Part shown: positions 44,091 to 53,152 of the stretch, piece after piece
Layout of the letters: each line of letters opens with the position of its first letter
Numbering within the stretch: position 1 is the stretch's first letter
Source of the DNA: Nostoc sp. NIES-4103
Lineage (GTDB): Bacteria; Cyanobacteriota; Cyanobacteriia; Cyanobacteriales; Nostocaceae
Direction: 5' to 3'
DNA: 64,000 nucleotides
Assembly (NCBI RefSeq): GCF_002368335.1
Contig: NZ_AP018288.1
Location: 8,000,356-8,064,355, forward strand
Notes under the pieces: model-generated
Told to the model about the DNA's origin: nothing
The model's input: the letters and a program-made list of their open reading frames with translations, nothing else
The model's database searches: none
Position numbers and translations under genes: made by a program

Positions 44091-44385
44091 GTGAGTTCGA
44101 CAAGCGCTGTTTTGACCTCTCCCCCGACCCCTCTCCTACAAGGAGAGGGGAGTAAAACCAATTCTTTAAAAGTCGGCAACAGATTCAAACCCCAAAACCT
44201 AGACCATATCCGACTTTCTTAATTACGAATTACCCTTCGGGTTCGCAAGTTTGCCATCGACGCAAAGCGCCAAGACGGCAACTTGCTCACGAATTACGAA
44301 TTGGTATAAAACCGTGATTTTTTCGTTTCTCCTCCCTCGCCTTTTAGGAGAGGGAGGCCGGGAGGGAGAGGTTCATCGAACTCAC
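44091..44385. mobile_element. MITE-like element, family C copy 1 (interrupted by a family D element)
   Basis: Perfect ends GTGAGTTCGA and TCGAACTCAC. The arms match, in reverse orientation, the uninterrupted copy at 57029-57169. The two halves are split near 44157/44309 by element D4. Its right end supplies the stop codon of the DUF4383 gene. Confidence 0.75.
44155..44310. mobile_element. MITE-like element, family D copy 4, nested in family C
   Basis: CCAATTC and GAATTGG ends face each other; TAAAACC occurs on both sides, as expected of a duplicated target. The uninterrupted site in element C2 reads GAGAGTAAAACCGTGA (reverse strand). The interior contains heptamer AATTACG units and a CGCAAAGCGCCAAGACGGC stretch. 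Confidence 0.65.
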
Positions 44386-44852
44386 GTAACATTAACACGC
44401 ATTTGTTTAGACGGGAGAAAAATGCCATAGTAACCAGCAGCGATCGCAGACAAAGCATTGAGCCAAACATTATTACCAAACAGTGGCATTAAGCCAAAAA
44501 ATGTCTTGGTGAAAGGCAACAATCCCATAATTGCCAATACAGCATAAGCAACTGCAAAGGCGCGATTAAATAAACGCGCACTGCTAGCACTGGTATAAGA
44601 AGCAATTCCTAATAGCCCGACAGCGCACCGCACCAAATTATGCAAAAAATTGGTAGAAAATAACCCAAATATATAACCAAAACCAGCAGCATAGGTGTTA
44701 GGAGACACATCTAACGGGATATAAGATTCACTCGTTCCTGGCAAAGAGACCAAAGCAGGTGTAAATCCTGCCAAACCTAATATTAAAAAGAGAATACCAA
44801 TGATCAAAGCACAGTAACGCTCTACCATTGTTCTAGTTTGAATGTTTTCCAT
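44382..44852 (-). CDS. DUF4383 domain membrane protein
   Basis: This 156-residue protein has four hydrophobic helices: RYCALIIGILFLILGLAGF, NFLHNLVRCAVGLLGIASY, FAVAYAVLAIMGLLP, and a last one ending YYGIFLPSKQ. The pattern fits DUF4383, a family of unknown role common in cyanobacteria. Its last codons and stop (NVT-stop) lie in the terminal repeat of element C1, so the native C-terminus may have been altered. The psaJ-like gene follows 373 bp downstream on the same strand, beyond the element. Confidence 0.82.
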   Translation of the reverse strand: MENIQTRTMVERYCALIIGILFLILGLAGFTPALVSLPGTSESYIPLDVSPNTYAAGFGYIFGLFSTNFLHNLVRCAVGLLGIASYTSASSARLFNRAFAVAYAVLAIMGLLPFTKTFFGLMPLFGNNVWLNALSAIAAGYYGIFLPSKQMRVNVT

Positions 44853-44905
44853 ATTCTTTTTTCTCCCTGGTATAATCCAATGTTTGGCGAATAGGAACTA
44901 TCAAC

Positions 44906-45028
44906 TAATACCAATTCGTAATTCGTAATTCGTAATTGTAGAGACGATTCGGCGAATCGTCTCTACTCAGATATGGCATGGCTTTCGGGGGAGCGAATGT
45001 GTTGCCTCATTTTAGAGAATTGGTATAA
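44906..45028. mobile_element. MITE-like element, family D copy 5
   Basis: TAATACCAATTC at the left and GAATTGGTATAA at the right, a near-perfect 12-bp inverted repeat. It carries CGTAATT heptamers and a 14-bp-stem palindrome (44938-44966). Confidence 0.65.
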
Positions 45029-45057
45029 ATTCTGATGATGTTCAAAATATTTAACCG

Positions 45058-45212
45058 TAATGGCACGCTTGATAAGCGTTAAACCTTAATATTAATGGTT
45101 TTGGGTGTGGGGAATTAAGAACAACTTGGTTCTGTATAATGGGCTAAAATTTAGTTTCTATTAGCCCTATAACCTGCCAACAGCGAAGTTTCTCGTTTCG
45201 AGCGTGCCATTA
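45058..45212. mobile_element. MITE-like element, family F copy 1
   Basis: Perfect 12-bp ends TAATGGCACGCT and AGCGTGCCATTA. The interior GGTTTTGGGTGTGGGGAATT and GGTTCTGTATAATGG recur, inverted, at 57176-57248. Confidence 0.7.
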
Positions 45213-45637
45213 ATATTGAACCGATAAACCTGCTTTATTTGAGACAATTGTTACCCAGATATAAGGGACTTACAACTAAAAAAATATCCAATCGTTAGGG
45301 GAAGCAGGGGGAGAGGAAGAATTTGATTAAAATCTTCGCTTTTGCTCATTGAATAATTTAATTTCTGGAAGTCCCTAATACTTTCTATTTAACTGAGAAT
45401 ATTAGATGGTTACTCTATCAAAAGGCAGGATTATATTATGTTCGTGTTTATTACTTGTGATACAGCAGTTTGCAAGTATAGCTGTACGCCCCTAAAGATC
45501 ATTCATGTGTTGCCAAGATTTTGAGAATTGGTATAAAGCGATCGCCCGCACGCTGTCACGGGGAAGATGTTTTAGCCAAAAGAAGTAGAAAGTAATACTA
45601 TGGATGATGGTTTACAGCTATACACCCCGGTACTTGC

Positions 45638-47974
45638 ATGGATTTATCACTGCAAAACAAAATTGTTTCGTTCATTTGGTCAATTGCTGATGATTGTCTG
45701 CGGGATGTCTACGTGCGGGGTAAGTATCGGGATGTGATTCTACCGATGTTTGTGCTGCGGCGGCTGGATTGTTTGCTGGAAGAAACCAAAGATGCAGTGC
45801 TGGAAGAGGTACGATTTCAGCGTGAGGAAGCAGGTTTTACAGTCCTTGACCCTGTGGCATTGCGGGAAGCATCAAGTTACGTATTTTATAACACCTCTGA
45901 CTGGACGTTAAAAAAATTAGTCAAGACTGCTTCTAATAATCGCCAAATTTTAGAAGCGAATTTCAAAGCTTATCTAGATGGGTTTAGCGATAACGTTAAA
46001 GAAATTATCGAGAAATTTGAGCTACGCAACCAAATCCGGCGCATGGTGCAGGCGGATGTTTTACTCGATGTGTTGGAGAAATTTACCTCGCCTTACATCA
46101 ACCTCAGTCCTCACGATACCTTAGACCCAGATGGGCGAAAACTACCAGGGTTGAGTAACTTGGGAATGGGTTATGTATTTGAAGAATTAATCCGCAAGTT
46201 CAACGAAGAAAATAACGAAGAAGCCGGTGAACACTTTACCCCCCGCGAAGTCATTAAATTGATGACTCATCTATTATTTATCCCAGTTAAAGATCAATTA
46301 CCACCAGTAATTACAGTGTATGATGGGGCTTGCGGGTCGGGGGGAATGCTAACAGAATCCCAGGATTTTATTAAAGATTTAGAAGGGGAAATTAAGTCCC
46401 AAGCGGCGGTTTACCTGTATGGAAAAGAAGTGAACGGCGAAACCTACGCGATTTGCAAGTCCGACATGATGATTAAGGGCAACGACCCAGAAAACATCAA
46501 GTTTGGTTCAACATTGGCAACAGATGAATTTAGGGAGATGCGGTTTGATTTTATGTTGTCAAATCCGCCCTATGGAAAGTCGTATAAATCAGACCAAAAA
46601 TACATTCTTGATGGCAAGGATGTTTTAGACAGTCGCTTTGAGGTCGTACTGAAAAATTTCAAAGGTGAATTAGAAGTAGTTCCGGCAATTCCTCGTTCTT
46701 CCGATGGGCAATTGCTATTTTTAATGGATATGGTCAGCAAGATGAAGCGGTTAGATGAAAGTCCCTTGGGCAGCCGCATTGCATCAGTTCACAATGGTTC
46801 TTCACTGTTTACCGGGGATGCAGGCAGCGGGGAAAGTAATATTCGTCGCTACATTATTGAAAATGACTGGTTAGAAGCAATTATTCAGTTGCCGAATAAT
46901 TTGTTTTATAACACGGGAATTACAACATATATTTGGGTTTTGTCTAATACAAAAGTACTACAAAGAAAGGGTAAAGTACAATTAATTGATGCGTCAGAAC
47001 TTTATCAAAAATTACGCAAGAATTTAGGGGCGAAGAATTGCGAGTTTGCAACGGAGCATATTGAGAAAATTACCCACCTTTATTTAGAAATGCCGAATCA
47101 AGGAATTTCTAAAGTTTTTGATAATCAAGACTTTGGTTTTTACAAAATTACAGTAGAACGCCCTTTAAGGCTGGCGGCGCAATTTACACCAGAACGGGTG
47201 GCAAAGTTGCGTTATGTGCCTGCGCTGCGTGAGGTGATGGAATGGGCTTATGAGCAATGGGGTGAGGAGATTTATGCAAAATTAGAGGTGCATAAAAAGG
47301 CAATTGAGGACTATATCGAGAGTGAAGAAATTTCTTTATCTCCCAAAGCCAAAAAGGATTTATTCTCACCGAAGACATGGGAAGCACAACGCCATCTCAT
47401 GGTTGTAGGAGAGCGTTTAATGGAAGCTGTGGAAGATGAATTATCACTCGATTTTCATGAATTTGTCATTGCAGTTGATACGGCTTTGAAATTGTTGAAT
47501 ATTAAGTTAACCAACAGTGAGAAAAATCAGATTTTAAATGCTGTCAGTTGGCGGGATGAGAAAGCTGAAAGGGTGGTGAAGAAGGTACACAAGTTGAAGG
47601 GGAATCAACTAAGTGATTTATTAACAGAATTGGGAACCACTGAGGACAACTTACCCGACTATGGTTATTGGCCTGGGAAGAAAGCGGGGGAATGGATAGA
47701 GTATGAATCTGATAGTGAATTGCGGGATATAGAAAATGTACCGTTGAAAGAACAAATACACGATTATTTTGTGCGGGAAGTGCGTCCCCATGTGGCTGAT
47801 GCGTGGATAGCTTTGGATAAAACCCAGATTGGTTATGAGATTAGTTTTAACAAGTATTTTTATCAGCACAAGCCATTGAGAACACTGGAGGAAGTAACAG
47901 CGGAGATTTTACAGTTAGAACGTGAGACGGAAGGGTTATTGAAAAAATTGGTGAGTTTTGGAGAAACGAGTTAA
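45638..47974 (+). CDS. hsdM: Type I restriction-modification DNA methyltransferase subunit M
   Basis: This 778-residue N6-adenine methylase has an HsdM N-terminal domain (SFIWSIADDCLRDVYVRGKYRDVILPMFVLRRLDCLLE), EHFTPREVIKLM, SAM motif YDGACGSGGML (about 228), and catalytic NPPYG (about 309). It is clearly longer than classical HsdM (about 500-530). The extra 250 residues after about 520 (SPKTWEAQRHLMVVGERLMEAVEDELSLDF...) are helical and unassigned. It modifies host DNA as part of the M2S complex with the hsdS product. Confidence 0.95.
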   Translation: MDLSLQNKIVSFIWSIADDCLRDVYVRGKYRDVILPMFVLRRLDCLLEETKDAVLEEVRFQREEAGFTVLDPVALREASSYVFYNTSDWTLKKLVKTASNNRQILEANFKAYLDGFSDNVKEIIEKFELRNQIRRMVQADVLLDVLEKFTSPYINLSPHDTLDPDGRKLPGLSNLGMGYVFEELIRKFNEENNEEAGEHFTPREVIKLMTHLLFIPVKDQLPPVITVYDGACGSGGMLTESQDFIKDLEGEIKSQAAVYLYGKEVNGETYAICKSDMMIKGNDPENIKFGSTLATDEFREMRFDFMLSNPPYGKSYKSDQKYILDGKDVLDSRFEVVLKNFKGELEVVPAIPRSSDGQLLFLMDMVSKMKRLDESPLGSRIASVHNGSSLFTGDAGSGESNIRRYIIENDWLEAIIQLPNNLFYNTGITTYIWVLSNTKVLQRKGKVQLIDASELYQKLRKNLGAKNCEFATEHIEKITHLYLEMPNQGISKVFDNQDFGFYKITVERPLRLAAQFTPERVAKLRYVPALREVMEWAYEQWGEEIYAKLEVHKKAIEDYIESEEISLSPKAKKDLFSPKTWEAQRHLMVVGERLMEAVEDELSLDFHEFVIAVDTALKLLNIKLTNSEKNQILNAVSWRDEKAERVVKKVHKLKGNQLSDLLTELGTTEDNLPDYGYWPGKKAGEWIEYESDSELRDIENVPLKEQIHDYFVREVRPHVADAWIALDKTQIGYEISFNKYFYQHKPLRTLEEVTAEILQLERETEGLLKKLVSFGETS

Positions 47975-48120
47975 GAGGATGTTTGAAAAGTATTATGCAA
48001 AACATCAAAGTAATCAAAGACCTAACCCCCTAACCCCCTTCCCGACGCGGGAAAGGGGAATTTAAAGCCTCTCGACCTTTCGGGGAGAGGAATGGAAGCG
48101 GGGTTTCTAGTAAACCTTAA
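47975..48120. mobile_element. MITE-like element, family B copy 1
   Basis: It begins GAGGATGTTTGAAAAGTATT right after the hsdM stop. It shares a 34-bp identical core (CGACCTTTCGGGGAGAGG onward) with copy 2 at 53319-53481 in the same orientation. Its right end is missing or replaced where element A3 begins. Confidence 0.65.
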
Positions 48121-48124
48121 ATTC

Positions 48125-48233
48125 TAGTAGCGTGACCGGACTAAAATGGTGCATAAATTTCTTCTAACATCTCTGTGTTCTCTGCGCCTCTGCGGTTCGT
48201 TAATGCATTATTTTAGCCCGGTCACGCCACTAC
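48125..48233. mobile_element. MITE-like element, family A copy 3
   Basis: The ends are TAGTAGCGTGACCGGACTAA and, inverted, GTAGTGGCGTGACCGGGCTA, both followed by AAATxxTGCAT. The interior differs from copies 1 and 2 (CTCTGTGTTCTCTGCGCCTC), so only the ends define the family. Confidence 0.7.
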
Positions 48234-48290
48234 TTAATATTTACTTTATAAATAGCCTTGCACCTGCACCAAGAAACAGGAGTGTAAGCA

Positions 48291-48626
48291 ATGGATAAAT
48301 TAGCCAAGTATCGGGAATGCGTGCAAAGTTTATTAACTCGTTATGCTAACAAAGATGTGGCTCTTGGTGAAGTGGAAGTCCAGTTAATTTTTGATGACAA
48401 GCGCGACCATTATCAGTGGATGAATGTAGGATGGGAAGGTTTAAAGCGTGTTTATCGATATATTATTCATTTTGATATTAAAGATGGGAAGATTTGGCTT
48501 CAGCAAAATTTAACTGACCAAAATCCGGCTGAGGAGTTGGTAGCAATGGGTGTACCGCGAGAGGATATTGTTTTGGGTTTGCAACCTGCTTATAAACGGC
48601 AGTATACAGATTATGGGGTGGCTTAG
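48291..48626 (+). CDS. xisI: XisI-family protein (fdxN element excision controlling factor)
   Basis: This 111-residue protein matches XisI: MDKLAKYRECVQSLLTRYANKD, VEVQLIFDDKRDHYQWMNVGWEGLKRVYRYIIHFDIKDGKIWLQQNLTD, and GVPREDIVLGLQPAYKRQYTDYGVA. In Anabaena, XisI acts with XisF and XisH in developmental excision of the fdxN element. It is normally paired with xisH directly upstream; here only repeat elements B1 and A3 are upstream, so xisH is missing. It sits between hsdM and hsdS in the same orientation. Confidence 0.88.
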   Translation: MDKLAKYRECVQSLLTRYANKDVALGEVEVQLIFDDKRDHYQWMNVGWEGLKRVYRYIIHFDIKDGKIWLQQNLTDQNPAEELVAMGVPREDIVLGLQPAYKRQYTDYGVA

Positions 48627-48686
48627 ATTGGTGATGGTGAATATTTTGCAGTTGCAGCAGTTAGTAAGTTTTGGGGAGGTGGAGTA

Positions 48687-49991
48687 ATGGCTTTCCCCAA
48701 GTATGACAGTTATAAGGATAGTGGGGTTGATTGGTTGGGAGAAATCCCAGAAGATTGGCAAATTATTAGAGCTAAATATGTTTTAAAAGAAGTAGATGAA
48801 CGGTCGAAAACTGGAAAAGAAGAACTTTTATCAGTTTCTCATTTGACTGGGGTAACTCCTAGAAATGAGAAAAACGTGAATATGTTTTTAGCTGAAGACT
48901 ATAGCGGTTCAAAGTTATGTCAGCCGAACGATATTGTTGTGAATACAATGTGGGCTTGGATGGGGGCCCTTGGAGTCTCGCCAGTTGAAGGTATTGTCAG
49001 TTCTTCTTATGGAGTCTATCGACCGAATGACACAGTATTTCCTAAGTTTCTTGATAATCTGCTAAGAACATCAATATATATAGCAGAGTACAACAGACGT
49101 TCTACAGGCGTACATTCATCAAGATTAAGGTTATATCCAGATAAGTTTTTAGATATTCCTCTTTTATTACCTCCACTTAATGAACAAGAAAGAATATCTG
49201 AGTTTATTGATAACACTACCGCCGAAATCGATGAAGCCATAGCCAAAAAACAGCGCCTCATCGAACTGCTGCAAGAGCAAAAAGCCATTCTCATCAATCA
49301 AGCTGTCACCAAAGGGCTAAATCCTAAAGCACCCATGCGCGATAGTGGGGTTGAGTGGCTTGGGGAGATCCCTGAGCATTGGAAGAAGATAAAGTTGAAG
49401 TATTTTATTGATTTGCTATCAGGGTTTGCTTTCAAAAGCAGTTCTTACTCTATGAGTAATGAGGATATTCCTCTTTTGAGAGGGATTAATATTAATCCTA
49501 GAACAATTAAATGGGATGAAACAGTTTATTGGCCAAAGGAAAAGGTAAATAAATTTGAAAATTATTTACTTGAAGAAAATGATATCGTTATTGGCATGGA
49601 TCGCCCTTGGATTAGCTCTGGCATACGAATTGCAAGAATAAAATATTGTGATTTGCCTTGTCTTTTACTTCAGCGAGTTGCGAGAATAAGAGCAATAAAG
49701 CCACTTACTCAAGCTTATTTAGAACTAATTTTAAATTCTAAAAGCTTTCATTCCTATTTTGAGCCAATGTTAACTGGTATTAGCGTCCCTCATATCAGCC
49801 CTGAGCAAATAAAAATCTTTGAAACCTATATTCCAGATGAATTTGAACAAAATATTATTTGTAATTTCGTTGAACAAATGTCTCGTAATTTTGATATAGC
49901 TAAAAGACAAGAAGAGAAAAAAATTAATATTCTTGAAGAACTCAAAAGTATACTAATAGCAGAAGCAGTTACCGGGAAAATAAAAGTATAA
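48687..49991 (+). CDS. hsdS: Type I restriction-modification specificity subunit S
   Basis: This 434-residue protein has two target-recognition halves. Each opens with a near-identical conserved segment: DSGVDWLGEIPEDWQ (about 11) and DSGVEWLGEIPEHWK (about 218). The first half ends LLPPLNEQERISEFIDNTTAEIDEAIAKKQRLIELLQEQKAILINQAVTKGL, the helical spacer that sets the gap in the recognition site. The second half ends similarly (ILEELKSILIAEAVTGKI). The ribosome site GGAGGTGG precedes the ATG. The start is 60 bp after xisI. Confidence 0.94.
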   Translation: MAFPKYDSYKDSGVDWLGEIPEDWQIIRAKYVLKEVDERSKTGKEELLSVSHLTGVTPRNEKNVNMFLAEDYSGSKLCQPNDIVVNTMWAWMGALGVSPVEGIVSSSYGVYRPNDTVFPKFLDNLLRTSIYIAEYNRRSTGVHSSRLRLYPDKFLDIPLLLPPLNEQERISEFIDNTTAEIDEAIAKKQRLIELLQEQKAILINQAVTKGLNPKAPMRDSGVEWLGEIPEHWKKIKLKYFIDLLSGFAFKSSSYSMSNEDIPLLRGININPRTIKWDETVYWPKEKVNKFENYLLEENDIVIGMDRPWISSGIRIARIKYCDLPCLLLQRVARIRAIKPLTQAYLELILNSKSFHSYFEPMLTGISVPHISPEQIKIFETYIPDEFEQNIICNFVEQMSRNFDIAKRQEEKKINILEELKSILIAEAVTGKIKV

Positions 49992-50179
49992 AGTAAATCT
50001 TTTAAGTAAAGCTCGCGCACTTTTACCTCTAAGTTGCCCCACAGACTAAAATCAAACTAAACCTCTTATCTAAGCGATATAGAAAAGGCTCAATAAAGTG
50101 TCATGACCGTAACTACCTACAAAATGATAAAGCAAGTATCATAGGAATAACCACTCGTATAAAATCTAACGAATTTCCT

Positions 50180-53152
50180 ATGGTCAGTAAAACCAACGAG
50201 CAAGCACTGGAAAATTGTATCGAAACAGCACTCGTTAAACGCGCTGGCTACCAACAAGGAAACCCCGCAGATTTTGATAGAGAGTTTGCTATCGACCGGG
50301 AGAAATTCTGGCAATTCTTAGAAACCACCCAGCCGGAAGAACTCGCCAAACTCAAAGACCGCCCCAACTGGCAAAGATTGATTTTGGAACGGTGCGATCG
50401 CAAAATTAAAAAAGATGGCATCCTCTCAGTTCTCAAAAAAGGATTATCCATCGATGATGCCCACCTCACTTTGCTTTACAGCCTGCCCTACAATGATGTC
50501 AATCCGGCTGTATTCAAGAACTTTGAAAAAAATATATTCTCAATAACCCGTCAGGTACATTACTCCCAAAGCGATGCAGGGTTATCCATTGATATTGTGC
50601 TGTTTGTGAATGGGTTAGCGATCGCCACGATGGAATTAAAAAATCCGTGGACGGGACAAACTGTTTACCACGCCAAAAAACAATACCGCGAAGACCGCAA
50701 TCCCCAAGAACCATTGCTACAATTTGCTCGTTGTCTAGTCCACTTTGCTGTAGATACAGATGAAGTGTGGATGACAACAAACTTAGACCGTGCTAATACT
50801 TACTTTCTCCCCTTCAATAAAGGTTTTAATTTTGGCAAAGGCAACCCACCCAACCCCACTGGCCACAAATCTGCATACTTATGGGAATCTATTCTTACCC
50901 GCCAAAGTTTCACCAACATTATTGAACACTTCGCCATTCTCAGCCCTGGCGATACCAACACACCCCTCACTCAAAAAAACCTCTATTTCCCCCGCTATCA
51001 CCAACTTGATGTTGTCCGCCAACTCCTAACCCATGCACGCACACATGGCACAGGACAAACTTATCTCATTCAACATTCCGCAGGTTCAGGTAAATCTAAT
51101 TCCATCACCTGGACTGCATATCAGTTAATCGAACTCTACGCTAAAGGTGCAGATAGTCCCTTGTTTGATTCGGTTGTGGTTGTCACAGATAGGCGTATTC
51201 TTGACAAACAACTCAAAGACAATATCAAAGACTTTTCTCAAGTCAAAAACATTGTCGCCCATGCCACCAGTGCCCAAGAATTAAAAACTGCCCTAGAGAA
51301 CGGTAAAAAAATTATTATTACCACCATTCAAAAATTTCCTTTTATTGTTGATGGCATTGAAGATTTGAGTAAAAACACTTTTGCTGTGATTATCGATGAA
51401 GCCCACTCCTCACAAAGCGGGAAAGCTGCTGATAATTTAAATATGACTCTCAATAAAGAAGAAGATGAGGAAGAACCAGAAGATTTACAAGAAAAAATTC
51501 TCAAAGCAATGGCAGGACGCAAACTTGGTAAAAACGCTTCCTACTTTGCTTTTACTGCCACACCCAAAAACGCAACTTTAGAAAAATTCGGTCAGCCCAC
51601 AGCAGAAGGTAAATTTGTACCGTTTCACCTTTACTCAATGAAACAAGCCATTGAAGAAGGTTTTATTCTTGATGTGCTAGCTAATTATACCACCTACAAA
51701 AGCTATTACCAAATCCAAAAATCCATCCAAGATAATCCCATCTTCGACACTGCCAAAGCCCAGAAAAAACTCCGGGTTTACGTCGAGGGACACAAACAAA
51801 CCATCGCTACCAAAGCTGATATTATGGTTAACCATTTTATCGAACAAGTTTGGCAACCTAAAAAGCTCAAAGGTAAAGCTAAAGCGATGGTCGTTACCCG
51901 TAACATTGAAGCTGCCATTCGCTATTTCTTTGCCATTCGTGACACATTAAAACAAGCGAAAGCACCCTTTAAAGTAATCATTGCTTTCTCTGGTAAAAAG
52001 ATTGTAGATGGTATTGAATACACTGAAGACATCATCAACGGATTTCCCGGTAAAGACATTGCCGACGAGTTTAAAAAAGATGATTACAAAATTTTAGTTG
52101 TTGCGAATAAATTCCTCACTGGCTTTGATGAACCTCTACTGCACACCATGTATGTTGATAAAAAATTGCAGTCGGTGCTGGCAGTGCAAACCTTATCTCG
52201 GCTGAATCGCTGTAATCAAAAGATGGGTAAACAAGATACCTTTATCCTCGATTTTTACAACTCCGTTAGTGATATTAAAGCTGCCTTTGACCCTTTCTAT
52301 ACTGCCACATCTTTGAGTGAACCAACTGATGTTAATGTGCTTCATGACCTCAAAGAAGCCTTAGACAATGTGGGGGTTTATGAATGGTACGAAGTCGAGC
52401 AGTTCAATAAATTATTTTTCAATCAAGCTGAAGCCGAACAACTTAGCCCCTTCATTGACATTGCCGCAACTCGTTTTAATTCAGAATTAGAATTGGAAGA
52501 AGCAACCAAAATCGACTTTAAAATTAAAGCTAAACAGTTCGTCAAAATTTATGGACAGGTAGCTTGTATCATTCCCTATAACAACATCCAGTGGGAAATG
52601 CTGCACTGGTTTATCAAATTCCTGATTCCCAAACTAGCGGTTAAAAATCCCGACCAAGAACAACTTGACGAACTCCTGGAAAGTGTAGACCTCTCCACCT
52701 ACGGCATTGAGCGAGTTAAACTCAATCACAGTATTGAACTTGATGCTTTTGAATCTGAAATTGACCCGCAGAACTCTAACTTACGCGGCTACCATAACGA
52801 TGCACCACAAAAAGACCTCCTCGATGAAATCATATCCGCCTTTAACAATCGCTTCTTTACAGGCTGGGATACCACTTCACAAGAACAACGAGTTAAATTT
52901 ATCAACATAGCTAAACACATAATTGACAACCCTAATTATCAAAATCAAGTTGTCAACAACCAAGACGAACAAAACCGCCGCCTGGCATTTGAAGAATTAA
53001 TCAAACAAGCTATCAGCAAAGAGCGCAAACGCGAACTTGACTTTTATAAACGTTACGCTTCAGACCCAGAATTTCAACGGGCGTTTGATGCCAGCATTAT
53101 GCAATTACTTGACCAAATAAATTTAGAAGGATTTCAACAATTTTTAGGATAA
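50180..53152 (+). CDS. hsdR: Type I restriction endonuclease subunit R
   Basis: This 990-residue restriction and translocation subunit has an N-terminal PD-(D/E)xK nuclease: SIDIVLFVNGLAIATMELKNPW (Asp about 137, ELK about 151). Superfamily 2 helicase motifs follow: Walker A HSAGSGKSNS (about 301), VIIDEAHSSQ (about 405), AFTATPKN, VANKFLTGFDEPLLHTMYVDK and QTLSRLNRC. The C-terminal helical region contacts HsdM. No frameshift or lost motif is visible, so the system looks intact. Confidence 0.95.
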   Translation: MVSKTNEQALENCIETALVKRAGYQQGNPADFDREFAIDREKFWQFLETTQPEELAKLKDRPNWQRLILERCDRKIKKDGILSVLKKGLSIDDAHLTLLYSLPYNDVNPAVFKNFEKNIFSITRQVHYSQSDAGLSIDIVLFVNGLAIATMELKNPWTGQTVYHAKKQYREDRNPQEPLLQFARCLVHFAVDTDEVWMTTNLDRANTYFLPFNKGFNFGKGNPPNPTGHKSAYLWESILTRQSFTNIIEHFAILSPGDTNTPLTQKNLYFPRYHQLDVVRQLLTHARTHGTGQTYLIQHSAGSGKSNSITWTAYQLIELYAKGADSPLFDSVVVVTDRRILDKQLKDNIKDFSQVKNIVAHATSAQELKTALENGKKIIITTIQKFPFIVDGIEDLSKNTFAVIIDEAHSSQSGKAADNLNMTLNKEEDEEEPEDLQEKILKAMAGRKLGKNASYFAFTATPKNATLEKFGQPTAEGKFVPFHLYSMKQAIEEGFILDVLANYTTYKSYYQIQKSIQDNPIFDTAKAQKKLRVYVEGHKQTIATKADIMVNHFIEQVWQPKKLKGKAKAMVVTRNIEAAIRYFFAIRDTLKQAKAPFKVIIAFSGKKIVDGIEYTEDIINGFPGKDIADEFKKDDYKILVVANKFLTGFDEPLLHTMYVDKKLQSVLAVQTLSRLNRCNQKMGKQDTFILDFYNSVSDIKAAFDPFYTATSLSEPTDVNVLHDLKEALDNVGVYEWYEVEQFNKLFFNQAEAEQLSPFIDIAATRFNSELELEEATKIDFKIKAKQFVKIYGQVACIIPYNNIQWEMLHWFIKFLIPKLAVKNPDQEQLDELLESVDLSTYGIERVKLNHSIELDAFESEIDPQNSNLRGYHNDAPQKDLLDEIISAFNNRFFTGWDTTSQEQRVKFINIAKHIIDNPNYQNQVVNNQDEQNRRLAFEELIKQAISKERKRELDFYKRYASDPEFQRAFDASIMQLLDQINLEGFQQFLG

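Larger units (their letters stand above)
44853..45637. other. 785-bp region upstream of hsdM
   Basis: It holds element D5 (44906-45028) with an embedded palindrome (44938-44966), and element F1 (45058-45212). The remainder to 45637 shows no gene; AGAATTGGTATAAAG near 45522 is a lone family D end. Confidence 0.6.
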
